A stretch of 64,000 nt of DNA from Leptospira haakeii (GTDB lineage Bacteria > Spirochaetota > Leptospiria > Leptospirales > Leptospiraceae), in the NCBI RefSeq assembly GCF_002812045.1, contig NZ_NPEG01000001.1:806001-870000 (forward strand), written 5' to 3'. The notes under the pieces were generated by a model. It made no database searches. It saw only the letters and a list, made by a program, of their open reading frames with translations, and was not told the DNA's origin. This document shows, piece after piece, positions 19,872-29,299 of the stretch; the stretch's first letter is position 1, and each line of letters begins with the position of its first letter. The translations under genes and the position numbers were made by a program.

Positions 19872-20215
19872 GGGGACGAATTAGGTTTCGACTGTTGTAG
19901 TTAAGATGTGGTGGCATGTAGGGGTGAGGGGCCTCTTAAAAACCTTCAAAACTTTAAACGCTAACAACGAATTAGCACTAGCAGCTTAATCGCTACTACG
20001 GAAGAAAGGCTTACTCTCCCGGTGGTTTTTCTTCTGCCTTAAACGGGAGACTTTTTAGATCGGTTTTCGGTTCACGATTTAAAGAGTATTTGGATCGAAT
20101 AGGAAGGACACGCCTGCTTGTGGGCTAAGGCCTTTCGAGATTTAAAACATAAGACAAACATGTAGAGGCCCCATTAAGGCGCAATAGGACCCGGGTTCGA
20201 ACCCCGGCGTCTCCA
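19872..20215 (+). ncRNA. ssrA: Transfer-messenger RNA (tmRNA)
   Basis: tmRNA rescues stalled ribosomes and adds a degradation tag. The 5' end GGGGACG pairs with the 3' end CGTCTCC (one G-U) to form the acceptor stem. The T arm is CCGGG-TTCGAAC-CCCGG at 20191-20207. The tag frame, GCT at 19960 to TAA at 19987-19989, reads ANNELALAA, a typical tag ending in hydrophobic-Ala-Ala. A strong GC hairpin around CTCTCCCG and CGGGAGA lies at about 20013-20050. The RNA is about 344 nt. CCA is not encoded: the discriminator A at 20215 is followed by ATG. The last 18 bases are duplicated 187 bp downstream. Confidence 0.95.
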
Positions 20216-20412
20216 ATGTCATTTTCCAAATGAAATAATATCAGAGGGGTTCGAAGCCCAGCCAAGGAAGCAACGATAGCGCCCCATAGGAAGCGTAAAT
20301 GTTGCGTCCGAGCTACAGGATGTAGCGAGGCTTGGATGGGACGCCGCAGAGCCCAATCGAGTAGGATGCGAGATTGCGTCGCGGCGAACCCCGGCGTCTC
20401 CAATGTCATTTT
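20198..20412 (+). repeat. 28-bp direct repeat at the tmRNA 3' end (att-like), copies 187 bp apart
   Basis: Copies at 20198-20225 and 20385-20412 are identical over 28 bases. Both begin CGAACCCCGGCGTCTCC, contain the tmRNA T-arm and acceptor 3' strand, and continue AATGTCATTTT into non-RNA sequence. Duplicated 3' ends of ssrA are the usual footprint of integrases that target tmRNA genes, and could equally come from a local duplication. No integrase gene lies near the repeats. Confidence 0.85.
20226..20384. other. GC-rich structured insert between the tmRNA 3' repeats
   Basis: About 160 bases, visibly more GC-rich than the flanks and with no credible gene. It contains a T-loop-like GGGGTTCGAAGCCC (about 20247-20260) and a perfect hairpin GCTACA-GGA-TGTAGC (20312-20326). 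A second hairpin has CAATC and GATTG arms around another AGGATG core (20354-20376). GGGACGCCG at 20338-20346 can pair with CGGCGTCTCC in the second repeat copy, imitating the tmRNA acceptor stem. It may be a remnant of an integrated element or a member of a dispersed Leptospira repeat. Confidence 0.6.
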
Positions 20413-20417
20413 TTAAA

Positions 20418-21359
20418 TTATTTCAATCCGTCCAAAAAGGCGCTGACTCTTTTCTCATATTCTTTCGGATTTATTTCTCGAGCAGAGCCATGTTCTCCTT
20501 TTTCCAGAAACCAGATATCTTTCGGGCCTTGATAAATATTCGCTAAGTCCTGACTTTGTTGGAAGGGAACTACCTGATCCTCTTTGCTATGAATAAATAA
20601 GATTGGCGTAGATCTAGTATTTACCAAAGAACTTGCAGGGCTTGGAGAAGTTTCAAACTTTCCTCTGATCTGAGTGAGTTTGATTAGAAAATATGAAAAT
20701 AAAGCCGGAATATCTTTTGCAGTACCGGGAAATTCTAAAATCAATCTTTCAAAATTATACATTGGATTTTCTACGATTATCGCGGAAAGTTTGGGCATCT
20801 CAGGCAAAGAGATTAGAATGGAAGAAGCCCCTACAGAGCTTCCCAGTGCGTAGATTCGATCGTATCTTTCTGAAAGATAATGATACACAGATAGCACATC
20901 TTTAGATTCCCTATAACCGTAACTAAGTCCTGGGATCAAACAACTTGTTTCTCCATGACAACCAAAATCAAAACTAAAAACATCCAATCCTCTTTTCAAA
21001 AAGAAACGGATATGTTTTGTCATTTCTCTTTTATCACTTCCTCCTCCGTGAACTAAAAAGATTGCACCTTTCGATTTTCCTTTTCCATTTTCGAGTGTGC
21101 CGATTTTCCAAGTTGGAAGATCGAATCCATTTATAGATGGTATCTTTAGTTCTTCGAATTTGAATTCATTAGAATTCCTTAAATTTCCGCAAGATTTTCC
21201 CCAATGTTTTTCTGTTTCAGGGCTACATGCGAAGAAGTCCCGATTGTCTCTCCAAACAGGAAATAATAACTGATTGCTTGCCGACCAAATCCCGAAGCTT
21301 ATAAATATTGGGATGAGTAGGATAATAGTCAGGACGGACCATAATAAGATACGTTTCAT
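20418..21359 (-). CDS. Membrane-anchored alpha/beta hydrolase
   Basis: About 313 residues with an N-terminal membrane helix (residues 4-26) and a serine hydrolase domain. The oxyanion loop is FLVHGGGSDKRE, the nucleophile elbow ALGSSVGASS, the acid HSKEDQVVP and the catalytic His KGEHGSAR. It resembles the BEM46/ABHD-like group of anchored hydrolases, whose substrates are mostly undefined. The stop codon lies five bases from the second tmRNA repeat copy. It is the last gene of a minus-strand series that also holds a patatin and a cyclase; the gaps allow but do not prove co-transcription. Confidence 0.82.
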   Translation of the reverse strand: MKRILLWSVLTIILLIPIFISFGIWSASNQLLFPVWRDNRDFFACSPETEKHWGKSCGNLRNSNEFKFEELKIPSINGFDLPTWKIGTLENGKGKSKGAIFLVHGGGSDKREMTKHIRFFLKRGLDVFSFDFGCHGETSCLIPGLSYGYRESKDVLSVYHYLSERYDRIYALGSSVGASSILISLPEMPKLSAIIVENPMYNFERLILEFPGTAKDIPALFSYFLIKLTQIRGKFETSPSPASSLVNTRSTPILFIHSKEDQVVPFQQSQDLANIYQGPKDIWFLEKGEHGSAREINPKEYEKRVSAFLDGLK

Positions 21360-21423
21360 AAAACCTCTTTTTCTATTCTTATATCAATTGAGGTTTTGGA
21401 AATTGGACAGCCCGAGAGAATTT

Positions 21424-22308
21424 TTACTTAGGAAAAACCTTCTTTCCAAGCTCGATTCCTAACCGAACGTTTTCGATCAATAGGTTTGCATTTGTTGTCA
21501 TTCTTCCTGCAGGAAGCGTTTTTTCGGGAGCTATAATTTCGAAACGGATCCCTTTAGGTGGATCGTTCAATATTTCCATGGCTCGATTATAACGATTATA
21601 TCTTTGTTCTATAAATGCTTTTCCCATTTCCGGAAATTTAGGAAATGCCAAACTTCCTAATAATGGACTTGTAGGAGTTAATCTAAAATCCATTGGTTTT
21701 GTAAGAATGACTGTAATATCTTTATAACCTGCGGATAATACTGCTTCGACAGGGATAGGATCTAAGACTCCACCGTCAGTGTACTTTGAATTTTCTAAAA
21801 GGCCGTATCCTTTGGTTGCGATGGGTAAAGAAGTTGCTGCCCTTAAAAGTGGAAAAAGATTTTGAGAAGTGGCTCTTATATATTCCGGCTGTAAGGTTTT
21901 GAAATTACTAAGCACAATATAAAAAGGTACAGTCTTTTTTTGTTTCAGTACTTCTACTTTGATCGGCACCTTCTCTTGGAAAATATGATCTATCAGATAA
22001 TCTTGGTCTAGGATCCTTTTGCCTCGGAAAAGATTCCAAAAAGAGATAAGATGATTTCCTGCTAATTCTTTTCTCCAAATATCCAGGGCTCTTTCAATAT
22101 CTTCAGAAGAAGGATTCGGTTCAGTAACATAGTATGCAGAAGAACAAGAACCGGAAGAGACTGCAACGATTAGGTCAAATTTGCTAGGAGGATACTTGGG
22201 AGCCATGGAAGAGAGAACTCCACCTGCGAAGGAACCTCTCATTCCTCCACCTTCTATAATGAGCGCTTTTCCTTTTTTCTTTTTGGTAAATTTAGGAAGA
22301 GATGACAT
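21424..22308 (-). CDS. Patatin-like phospholipase
   Basis: Patatins are Ser-Asp dyad lipid acyl hydrolases. The anion-binding GGGMRGSFAGG lies near the N-terminus (about residue 19-29), the nucleophile segment is VAVSSGSCSS (about 48-57) and the Asp is in YTDGGVLDPIP (about 176). The first Gly of the usual GxSxG elbow is replaced by Ala. Length and layout resemble the short bacterial YjjU type. No signal peptide is seen, so it is probably cytoplasmic. It is followed on the same strand by the anchored hydrolase and preceded within four bases by the TMEM220-like gene. Confidence 0.85.
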   Translation of the reverse strand: MSSLPKFTKKKKGKALIIEGGGMRGSFAGGVLSSMAPKYPPSKFDLIVAVSSGSCSSAYYVTEPNPSSEDIERALDIWRKELAGNHLISFWNLFRGKRILDQDYLIDHIFQEKVPIKVEVLKQKKTVPFYIVLSNFKTLQPEYIRATSQNLFPLLRAATSLPIATKGYGLLENSKYTDGGVLDPIPVEAVLSAGYKDITVILTKPMDFRLTPTSPLLGSLAFPKFPEMGKAFIEQRYNRYNRAMEILNDPPKGIRFEIIAPEKTLPAGRMTTNANLLIENVRLGIELGKKVFPK

Positions 22309-22312
22309 CGGG

Positions 22313-22687
22313 TTATTTAGAATTTATAGGACGTTTTCTATACCAAAGCCAGGTAATAACTACAAGACTGATCAACGCTCCTAAAAACTCCCTTCCTAAT
22401 TCTATATAAGGTTTTTCGTCGGTCATCTTTGCAGTGATCAGATTTTCGTTTCCTGTTTTCAACCAATCAAAAAATCCATCGACCGTAGCTGCGATCTCAA
22501 TTCCTGCCATACCGACGATCGCAAATAATAGAGGAAGTTTGTCCTTGTCGAGTGCCGCAAGTACACACGCTAAAGAAGAAGTAAAATATAGAAGCATCCA
22601 ATGCAAAGGATCAGGATCGTTATACTGAACTGCACCTGCAAAAATGAAATAAGCGGCTAAAAGAAGAGAAACTATTTTAAAGATCAT
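22313..22687 (-). CDS. TMEM220 family membrane protein
   Basis: A 124-residue protein with four hydrophobic segments. The first loop AGAVQYNDPDPLHWMLLY is the hallmark of the TMEM220 family, found in bacteria and animals without a known function. The C-terminus is a basic tail (WLWYRKRP). Its ATG overlaps the stop of the cyclase gene by four bases and it ends four bases before the patatin start, so these three genes form a compact operon. Confidence 0.8.
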   Translation of the reverse strand: MIFKIVSLLLAAYFIFAGAVQYNDPDPLHWMLLYFTSSLACVLAALDKDKLPLLFAIVGMAGIEIAATVDGFFDWLKTGNENLITAKMTDEKPYIELGREFLGALISLVVITWLWYRKRPINSK

Positions 22688-24612
22688 ATTTTTGCACCAT
22701 TAAACACCAATTTATAAGCTTGGGTTTCTTCATTAATCCAGCTTTGGTTGAATTTCACTCTTTTTACTTTCCAACCTTTTTCTGTCATCAATTGGCGGAG
22801 TTGTTTTTCTCTAAAGACGACTTCTGAGAATACCACTTCTCCTCCATCTGCGATTGCTTGTAATTTTGCTGCAAAGTTTACTGTATTCCCGAAATAATCA
22901 ATATTACTATTTAGGTTCACTGCCAAACAAGGTCCCGTATGCAAACTAATACGAATTCGGATAGGGGTTTCGGTATTCTCTTCTGAGAAAAATTCTTGGA
23001 GCTTTACGGAGGCTTCTACTGCTGCACTGGGAGAAGGGAAGGCTGCCATCACTGCATCTCCTATCGTTTTAACTACTGCACCTTGGAATTCTCTCACTAC
23101 TTTATAAACTTCAACGAAATGGTATCTGACTTCGGAGAATGCGCCTGAGTCTCCTTTATTATAATAGAATTTTGTAGAACCTACTATATCAGTGAATAAG
23201 ATCGTCTGCATTCCAATATCTAATTGCAGATCTGTGGAAAGAGCCTCTTGAGAGAATAGATCTCTGAAGTCTTGGAAATTGAATAAGTCAGTGGGCCTGA
23301 GACAATCTTGGTCTTCTTTTCTTTCTTCTATCACAAAACCTTTTCTGGAAGAGGAAAGGTTTTCTAAGATCAATTTTGGATGATCGGCAATCTCTATCTG
23401 TTCTGGAGTCTCGTCTGTTTTCCAAACTAAGGTCTCGTTTGGGATTTCTTCCTTAATCTCTAATAGAGAATAATTTTTTTCGCCGTTTACTCTGAGTCTA
23501 TAAACTCCGGGAGAAAGTAGAAGTTTGGAATTATATGTTTCTCCAGAATCCAAATATTTTTGGAATCTAATATGACTTTTGGTGGAAGGTTCCGCAGCAC
23601 AAAACATTCTCTTTTGCACTTCTCGGATAGAAGGATGTACATGGAAAGTGATCTCGATAGAGTTCAGCTGATTTGCTTCGAATTGTATCTCACAAACTTC
23701 GCATGTATCTCTTGTAGGAAGATCTCCTAAATGTTGCGCTTCTGTTCTGACTCCTCTGCAATGCGGACAAACCACATCCCAGCTCATCGTGAATAATCCT
23801 AATCTGCATCCATGCAAAAATACTAGTAGCAATTCTTTTTCGGGAATTTTCCAAACTTTTGATAAGGATTTGATCCTGATCCTATATAGATCAGATTCAT
23901 CTGCATCTAAAATATAATTTAAAACTTTATCTACTAACTCTCTGGGTTGTCCTTCTCGAATATATCCAACTCGGATCTGTTGCATTCTTGCAGGAAAGAC
24001 CGGATTTTTTTCAGATTTGGATTCTTTGATTACACTTAATGCGCTTGGCCCTAACCAACTATAGGATCTTGTTTTGATTAAATCTTCTACTACGTCTTTT
24101 AATCCTTTCGCGTAGGCTTTTTCAAGTTGAACCATTACGATCTTTAACAGGTTTTTTCCGAGCCAACCTTTAGGGATCCAGCCGAAGTAAACGAATAGCC
24201 TGGTGGAATTTTCTCCTAATGGATAAACAAGATATCTTGTTCTTACATAGTACGCAAATCCCTTAGAATAGATCCTGGCATTATTAAGCTGTTTGCAATA
24301 TTCCCATTCCCAAGGAACTTCTTCCCATTCTGAAACGATACCTGCGTTTTTGGACTTACCGAAAAGTCGCCCGTTGATTTCCTGAAATTTCATTTCAGGA
24401 ATACCTATTCTTTTATTAAAAGAAGAAGTGTCTATGAGCCAAGGCCACACTTCTTGGGGAGAAACATCCAAGTCGAATTTCCAAAGTTTCTCAATTGGCT
24501 CTCCTAAAGAGGTCCATTTTTCCTCCCAAGGATATTTTTCCAAATAGGTCTGAAGATCCAAGGTATTCGGATCTAACATATCATTGTCTTCGATGGAATC
24601 GATCGTTTGCAT
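22684..24612 (-). CDS. DUF5939-class III adenylate/guanylate cyclase
   Basis: A 642-residue soluble protein. The N-terminal 200 residues look like an SRPBCC lipid-binding fold (WKFDLDVSPQEVWPWLIDTSSFNKR). A DUF5939-type region follows with a CxxC pair of zinc ribbons (VVCPHCRG, CEVCEIQFE, about residues 280-310). The C-terminal class III nucleotidyl cyclase domain has the first metal Asp in ILFTDIVGSTKF, the second in KTIGDAVMAAF and the dimer-arm segment DYFGNTVNFAAKL. It likely makes cAMP; the substrate-specifying residues were not resolved. SD-like GGAG precedes the ATG at 24612. It heads the operon with TMEM220 and patatin. Confidence 0.85.
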   Translation of the reverse strand: MQTIDSIEDNDMLDPNTLDLQTYLEKYPWEEKWTSLGEPIEKLWKFDLDVSPQEVWPWLIDTSSFNKRIGIPEMKFQEINGRLFGKSKNAGIVSEWEEVPWEWEYCKQLNNARIYSKGFAYYVRTRYLVYPLGENSTRLFVYFGWIPKGWLGKNLLKIVMVQLEKAYAKGLKDVVEDLIKTRSYSWLGPSALSVIKESKSEKNPVFPARMQQIRVGYIREGQPRELVDKVLNYILDADESDLYRIRIKSLSKVWKIPEKELLLVFLHGCRLGLFTMSWDVVCPHCRGVRTEAQHLGDLPTRDTCEVCEIQFEANQLNSIEITFHVHPSIREVQKRMFCAAEPSTKSHIRFQKYLDSGETYNSKLLLSPGVYRLRVNGEKNYSLLEIKEEIPNETLVWKTDETPEQIEIADHPKLILENLSSSRKGFVIEERKEDQDCLRPTDLFNFQDFRDLFSQEALSTDLQLDIGMQTILFTDIVGSTKFYYNKGDSGAFSEVRYHFVEVYKVVREFQGAVVKTIGDAVMAAFPSPSAAVEASVKLQEFFSEENTETPIRIRISLHTGPCLAVNLNSNIDYFGNTVNFAAKLQAIADGGEVVFSEVVFREKQLRQLMTEKGWKVKRVKFNQSWINEETQAYKLVFNGAKI

Positions 24613-24707
24613 CGGTTTCTCCAGAGAGGGTAGAAGAATAAAAAAATTCCTTCCTCTCTTAGATTATCTTTTCGGCAGTTTTGCAAAAAGAAAAGTGGAA
24701 TAACCTT

Positions 24708-25964
24708 ATGGGCAAAGATTTCCTTTTTTCCAAATTCGGAGCCAAATTCCGTAACCAAACTGGGATTGGCCAATTGATGGAGGACCTAGGCAATCCTTCT
24801 CCGGGAGTTTCCATGTTGGGTGGTGGAAGCCCTTCCTTAATCCCTGAGGTAGAAGAAGTTTGGAGAAAGATCCTAAACAAATTCACAGAATCAGGAGCCT
24901 GGGATTCCATTTTGGGGAAGTATGAAACTCCCACAGGTAAAGAGGAAACATTAGAAATACTCGCCTCCTTATTAAGTTCAGAAACAGGAACCTCTATCTT
25001 AAAGGATCAGATTGCAATTACAAACGGTTCCCAAAATGCATTTTATCTTTTGTTAAATTTTTATTCAGGAAGATTCGAAGACGGAACATTCAAAAAAATA
25101 TTCTTACCTGTTTTGCCTGAATATATCGGTTATTTGGATCAACCTATAAATCCGGATTCATTTTCTTATTCTTTGGGTAAAGAAGTCGCTACGTCAGAGG
25201 ACGGATTTCGTTACGAGTTGGACCCTTCTTCCTTTGATAAGATAAAGGAAGATCTTGGGTGTGTTGTCCTGTCTCGTCCTACAAATCCAACAGGAAGAGT
25301 AGCCAAAAAAGAAGAATTACAACAGATACTTAAGTTCGCGAGAAGTCGAAATATCCCATTCTTATTAGATAACGCATATGGTTTTCCTTTTCCGGGTATC
25401 GTATTTTCGGATGAGAAACTTTTTCATTCGGAAGGAATGATCCAAAGTTTCAGTTTTTCTAAAATAGGCCTCCCTGGTGTTAGGACAGGTTTTGTTTTAG
25501 GAGACCCTGAAATTATAAAAGCATTAAATAAAGCGAATGCAGTTCTGAACTTGGCCGGAGGAAATTTAGGCCAATACATTGCTTTGGAATTTGTAAAATC
25601 CGGAGAATGGCTTAAACTTTCTCGAGACATAGTAAAACCGTATTACCTCAAAAAAAGAGAACTTGCAATTTCTTCTATCCGAAGAGAATGGAAAGGAAAG
25701 TTAAAATATAGGATCCATGAAAGTGAAGGAGCCTTTTTCCTTTGGATCCAATTTGCAGGACTTCGCAAAAAAATTTCTGAAATATATCCCCTATTAAAAG
25801 AAAAAGGGGTCATTATCGTACCAGGTAAATATTTCTATCCGGTTACTAATTCCGGAGATAGTTACGGTGAGGGTTCTATCCGTATGAGTTTTGCCAGAGA
25901 AGATTCGGAAATCCAAGAAGGAATACGAAAAATAGGCAAAATTCTAAGTACTTATACGGATTGA
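24708..25964 (+). CDS. avtA: Valine-pyruvate aminotransferase-like PLP enzyme
   Basis: The N-terminus FSKFGAKFRNQTGIGQLMEDL followed by SMLGGGSPSLIPE closely matches AvtA, which exchanges the amino group between valine and pyruvate. PLP-site features are present: ITNGSQNAFYLLLN (phosphate turn), SRPTNPTGRV (Asn for the cofactor), FLLDNAYGFPFPG (Asp-x2-Tyr) and SFSKIGLPGVRTGF (Schiff-base Lys). ATG at 24708 gives 418 residues and aligns with the family start; a TTG 27 bases earlier has no ribosome site. It is divergent from the cyclase gene. The role is probably alanine/valine balance, but related aminotransferases overlap in specificity. Confidence 0.85.
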   Translation: MGKDFLFSKFGAKFRNQTGIGQLMEDLGNPSPGVSMLGGGSPSLIPEVEEVWRKILNKFTESGAWDSILGKYETPTGKEETLEILASLLSSETGTSILKDQIAITNGSQNAFYLLLNFYSGRFEDGTFKKIFLPVLPEYIGYLDQPINPDSFSYSLGKEVATSEDGFRYELDPSSFDKIKEDLGCVVLSRPTNPTGRVAKKEELQQILKFARSRNIPFLLDNAYGFPFPGIVFSDEKLFHSEGMIQSFSFSKIGLPGVRTGFVLGDPEIIKALNKANAVLNLAGGNLGQYIALEFVKSGEWLKLSRDIVKPYYLKKRELAISSIRREWKGKLKYRIHESEGAFFLWIQFAGLRKKISEIYPLLKEKGVIIVPGKYFYPVTNSGDSYGEGSIRMSFAREDSEIQEGIRKIGKILSTYTD

Positions 25965-26095
25965 TCCGATCTAATTTCAGCCAATATTAAGTGGAATAAA
26001 ATTGTTTCATTCTCTCTTTCTTTTAGAGATCTTGGTTGGAAGGAAACTACAGAAAATTTCCTAACTCGGATTGTTGTTTCGATACGGTGCAAAAC

Positions 26096-28438
26096 ATGGA
26101 AACCTTGGAGCAGGAAATATCCTTTGAGGAGCTGGCTTCTAATCAAAACAAGGCCCCAGACTTGGAGGCCCTGGCACCGGATTATATTTTCTTAAACGAC
26201 GGAGCTGTCGGACTGTCTGCTACAGCTCGTTGTATCTTGGATGAACTTAGAGACTGGCATAAAAAGACCGAAAAACACGGCTCTAAAAGTGTTCACCCAT
26301 CTTATCTTCTTACCCTAGATAAACTAGGGGAACTTCTGAACAAATATAGGAACTTAAGCGAACAGGCAAAGCAACCTCCTTCTGTAGATATGGCTCTTCG
26401 CCAAGTGATGGATCTAGAAAAAAGAGGAAGAAATAAATCTGCTCTAGTCTATCCATTCTTGGTCCGAAATGGGAACAAGGTTTTGGCTCGGATCTCATTG
26501 GCTTCTCCTCAAAAAGAAGCTAAGACTGACGTTACTCCTTACAGAAAGGCATGTTTTTCTTTTTCAGAAGAAACAATTGATCTTATTTTAAATAATAGAG
26601 CTAAGAAGCCGAGAGCGTTAGAAGAAGATCGTCCTGGCGCGATGCTTCTTCACAAAAACAAAAGCGGCCAGATATGGTTATATCCTAAACTTGCTTCTTT
26701 ACAATCAGAGATGGCTAGTCTTTTGAGACGCGGCTTTCAGCCTTATAGTTATATCCCTATGAATGATTTCCTAGCCGACTTTGCTAATTATGCAAAGAAT
26801 AAAGGCGCAGTAGTGGAGATCCTTCCGGATTATCATCTGATCTTGGATGATTTACAACTCAACCCGGATGGAACTTATGTAAACCAACCGGAAGTGATCG
26901 CGCATTATAGGGCGCAAAGTGATGCTCTGGAAGTATTCGCTCTTACTTATCTTAAACAACTTGCAGAAAGAGCAGGATACAATTTGTTCCGAGCTCGTAT
27001 ACAGGACTTTGAAGCTCTACATGGGAATGCAGAGCCTGGCAAAAAACAAAATAGCGAAAAGGTAGAAGCACTCATCCAACTTGTAGAAGATTTTCCTTTT
27101 GATAAAGAAAAAGACGATCTTGGAAAAAGAGTAGCGGAGACCTGTCAACAATCAGTCCGAGTTATCCGAAAGCTGATCCAAGAAAAAGCTTTATTGAGTG
27201 AACGAAAGATAGAAGGCGCCTTCAAAAGTCTGAAGAACCGTCTGAATATCCAAGTTAAGGATCATTCTCAAAACAATTTAACCTTATATAGATTCATACC
27301 TGAAAAACGTTTGGATGCTGTGGGTATCACAGATCCGGAACTTGTTTCTAAATATACGAATGAGATCGTTGCAGATTTAAAAACCAAATTCGGTTTGAAA
27401 GAAACCAAAAGAGAAGATGGAACCACCGAAGTTTATGTGGTAGATCCCGGCTATATGGCTGCGGTTTTGCATAAATTAACTGCCGATGCAAAAGTTAGTC
27501 CAGTGGCAGAAAAAGAACTCACCATTGCTAAAGAGATACATGTTTCCTTGCTCAGTTCCAAGAATCCTGCACTCAATTCAATGCTCAAAGCGGATTACGT
27601 AGTAAAACTACAACAAGACGCTGCCATAATGGAAAGAGAAGTAGAGGATCGCCAGAAAAGCGAAGCCCTCGCTAAGAAGTTCAATCTTTCCATGGGGCTT
27701 TTGGGATTTGTAGGCACCATGCTCTTCTTCTTGATTGCGAGCGTTCATTTTAATGCTGCCGGTGTGATCTTGGTCGGACTTCCCGTTGGACTTGTGATCG
27801 GTGGACTACTTGCAGTATTTTTCAGAGACAGGGACAAATCCGATATTGGTCCAGGTGGAGTTCCTAGATCTTCCGGTGGCGGTGGAGGGTTTGCTGCAAG
27901 TTATTCCGGAATTTCCACAGTAAACGATTATTATCCGAGCAGTGATGATGAGGATGCTGACGAACATTTTGGAAAGGCAGAAAGCCCTAAAGAAAAGAAA
28001 GTAAGCCTGATCGCAAAAGGTGCAGAACGTTTTGTATTCCCGAATCGGTTTACTAAGATCCAAGATAAGATCCACGATTCCAAATCTATGCGTAAAAAGA
28101 TCTGGGACAATATAGATAATATTCGCCAATCAGTAGCTCATCTTAGAACCGAATCGGATGATGATAAAGTAGCATCCACAGTAGAGTATGCACTTCTTCA
28201 AAACTCTGCCACCATTGCAATACCTGATGAGATTGTTCCGGTCGGAATGCCAAGCACTATCATTTTAAGTCATACAGATCTAAAGGCTCCTTTGATTAGG
28301 GACCAAATCTCCGAGTTTTTAAGGAACGAAGCTCAAAAGAAAAAGTATGATAAAAAACTCGTTAAATATTATACTTTCTTAATCAATACTATAGAAGTAG
28401 AATATTATAAATATCTTCCTAGCCGTAAAAAGAAATAG
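26096..28438 (+). CDS. Large membrane protein of unknown function
   Basis: About 780 residues, not recognised. The N-terminal 530 residues are soluble and mixed alpha/beta, with a charged helix ([29 protein letters not shown]) and many Lys/Glu helices. Two close hydrophobic segments ([18 protein letters not shown] and [19 protein letters not shown], about 535-580) form a hairpin. They are followed by a Gly-rich linker ([11 protein letters not shown]), an acidic patch ([10 protein letters not shown]) and a helical C-terminal domain of about 140 residues. ATG at 26096 is favoured; a TTG 60 bases upstream is possible. It ends nine bases before fpg, so the two may be co-transcribed. Confidence 0.65.
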   Translation: METLEQEISFEELASNQNKAPDLEALAPDYIFLNDGAVGLSATARCILDELRDWHKKTEKHGSKSVHPSYLLTLDKLGELLNKYRNLSEQAKQPPSVDMALRQVMDLEKRGRNKSALVYPFLVRNGNKVLARISLASPQKEAKTDVTPYRKACFSFSEETIDLILNNRAKKPRALEEDRPGAMLLHKNKSGQIWLYPKLASLQSEMASLLRRGFQPYSYIPMNDFLADFANYAKNKGAVVEILPDYHLILDDLQLNPDGTYVNQPEVIAHYRAQSDALEVFALTYLKQLAERAGYNLFRARIQDFEALHGNAEPGKKQNSEKVEALIQLVEDFPFDKEKDDLGKRVAETCQQSVRVIRKLIQEKALLSERKIEGAFKSLKNRLNIQVKDHSQNNLTLYRFIPEKRLDAVGITDPELVSKYTNEIVADLKTKFGLKETKREDGTTEVYVVDPGYMAAVLHKLTADAKVSPVAEKELTIAKEIHVSLLSSKNPALNSMLKADYVVKLQQDAAIMEREVEDRQKSEALAKKFNLSMGLLGFVGTMLFFLIASVHFNAAGVILVGLPVGLVIGGLLAVFFRDRDKSDIGPGGVPRSSGGGGGFAASYSGISTVNDYYPSSDDEDADEHFGKAESPKEKKVSLIAKGAERFVFPNRFTKIQDKIHDSKSMRKKIWDNIDNIRQSVAHLRTESDDDKVASTVEYALLQNSATIAIPDEIVPVGMPSTIILSHTDLKAPLIRDQISEFLRNEAQKKKYDKKLVKYYTFLINTIEVEYYKYLPSRKKK

Positions 28439-28447
28439 GGAATCATT

Positions 28448-29281
28448 ATGCCCGAACTTCCGGACTTGGTAGTCATTCAAGAACGTCTTTTAAAAGAACT
28501 TCCTGGCGAGATAATCCAAGAGATAGAGATCTTAGATCCGTTAGTAGTTCGTAATCTTAGCGGCGGAAAATCAGAAACTTCTTTTATAGGTTCTACATTT
28601 GAAAGTTTAGAAAGAACTGGGCCGTTTTTGAATTTTAAATTCGGTCATAGGAATATCGTCATTCACCCAATGCTCGCCGGCCGCTTCTCCTTAGATCCAA
28701 AATATAAAAAGAAGGACCTGGCGGTTCGGATCAAATTCCAGAATAAAATCCTGAACTATGCGGACGATGTGCATATGGGAAAGGTATATTTCACTGAGCC
28801 TGAATACTTCTCCCAGATCCCGAAGTTTATGGACCAAGGAGTAGACCTTCTTTCCGAAAAATTTACCCAGGAAGAATTTTTAAAAAGAATAGAGAAGAAT
28901 CGGCAGCAAACCCGGGTCTTTCTCATGGATCAAACCAAACTCAGTGCTCTCGGAAATGCATATGCCGACGAGGTGCTTTTTGATTCTAAGATCCATCCCA
29001 AAACTCCTTGTAATAAACTTTCGGAAGAAGAAAAGATTCAACTCTACCAAAGTATCAAATCCGTCTTGAACGATTCTATAGATTATATCCGTAAAAAGCA
29101 GGCACCTCTGGATTTTAAAGTCCGTGAACATGTGAAGGTTCGAAATCGAAAGAATGAACCCTGTCCCCGTTGCGGAACTACAATTCGCAGAGCAAATGTG
29201 TTGGGTCACGATTCCTTCTTTTGTCCCAATTGCCAGAGAGTGCCAGGAGAACAGTTTATAGATTGGAATAAAACCTTCTGA
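28448..29281 (+). CDS. mutM: Formamidopyrimidine-DNA glycosylase (Fpg/Nei family)
   Basis: This base-excision repair enzyme removes oxidised purines and cuts the abasic site. The mature N-terminus MPELPD provides the catalytic Pro and the following Glu. The helix-two-turn-helix region includes LGNAYADEVLFDSKIHP. The C-terminal zinc finger is CPRCGTTIRR through FFCPNCQR, the family pattern. Length is 277 residues. The middle is more divergent than in standard Fpg, so Nei-type specificity cannot be excluded. AGGGAATC precedes the ATG. Confidence 0.88.
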   Translation: MPELPDLVVIQERLLKELPGEIIQEIEILDPLVVRNLSGGKSETSFIGSTFESLERTGPFLNFKFGHRNIVIHPMLAGRFSLDPKYKKKDLAVRIKFQNKILNYADDVHMGKVYFTEPEYFSQIPKFMDQGVDLLSEKFTQEEFLKRIEKNRQQTRVFLMDQTKLSALGNAYADEVLFDSKIHPKTPCNKLSEEEKIQLYQSIKSVLNDSIDYIRKKQAPLDFKVREHVKVRNRKNEPCPRCGTTIRRANVLGHDSFFCPNCQRVPGEQFIDWNKTF

Positions 29282-29299
29282 ACCAGAAATAAATCTTGC

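Noticed and set aside
20125..20409. A 94-codon minus-strand reading frame across the tmRNA 3' end and the insert
   Set aside because: It overlaps the tmRNA and both direct repeats, has no ribosome site and resembles no protein. RNA and repeat structure explain the interval better.
20198..20412. An insertion sequence at the tmRNA repeats
   Set aside because: The interval has no transposase, no terminal inverted repeats of IS type, and is only 187 bp long.
24623..24660. AGAGAGG...CCTCTCT inverted repeat between the cyclase and avtA
   Set aside because: The arms are seven bases with a loop of more than 20, and part of the repeat is the cyclase ribosome-binding region; chance is a sufficient explanation.
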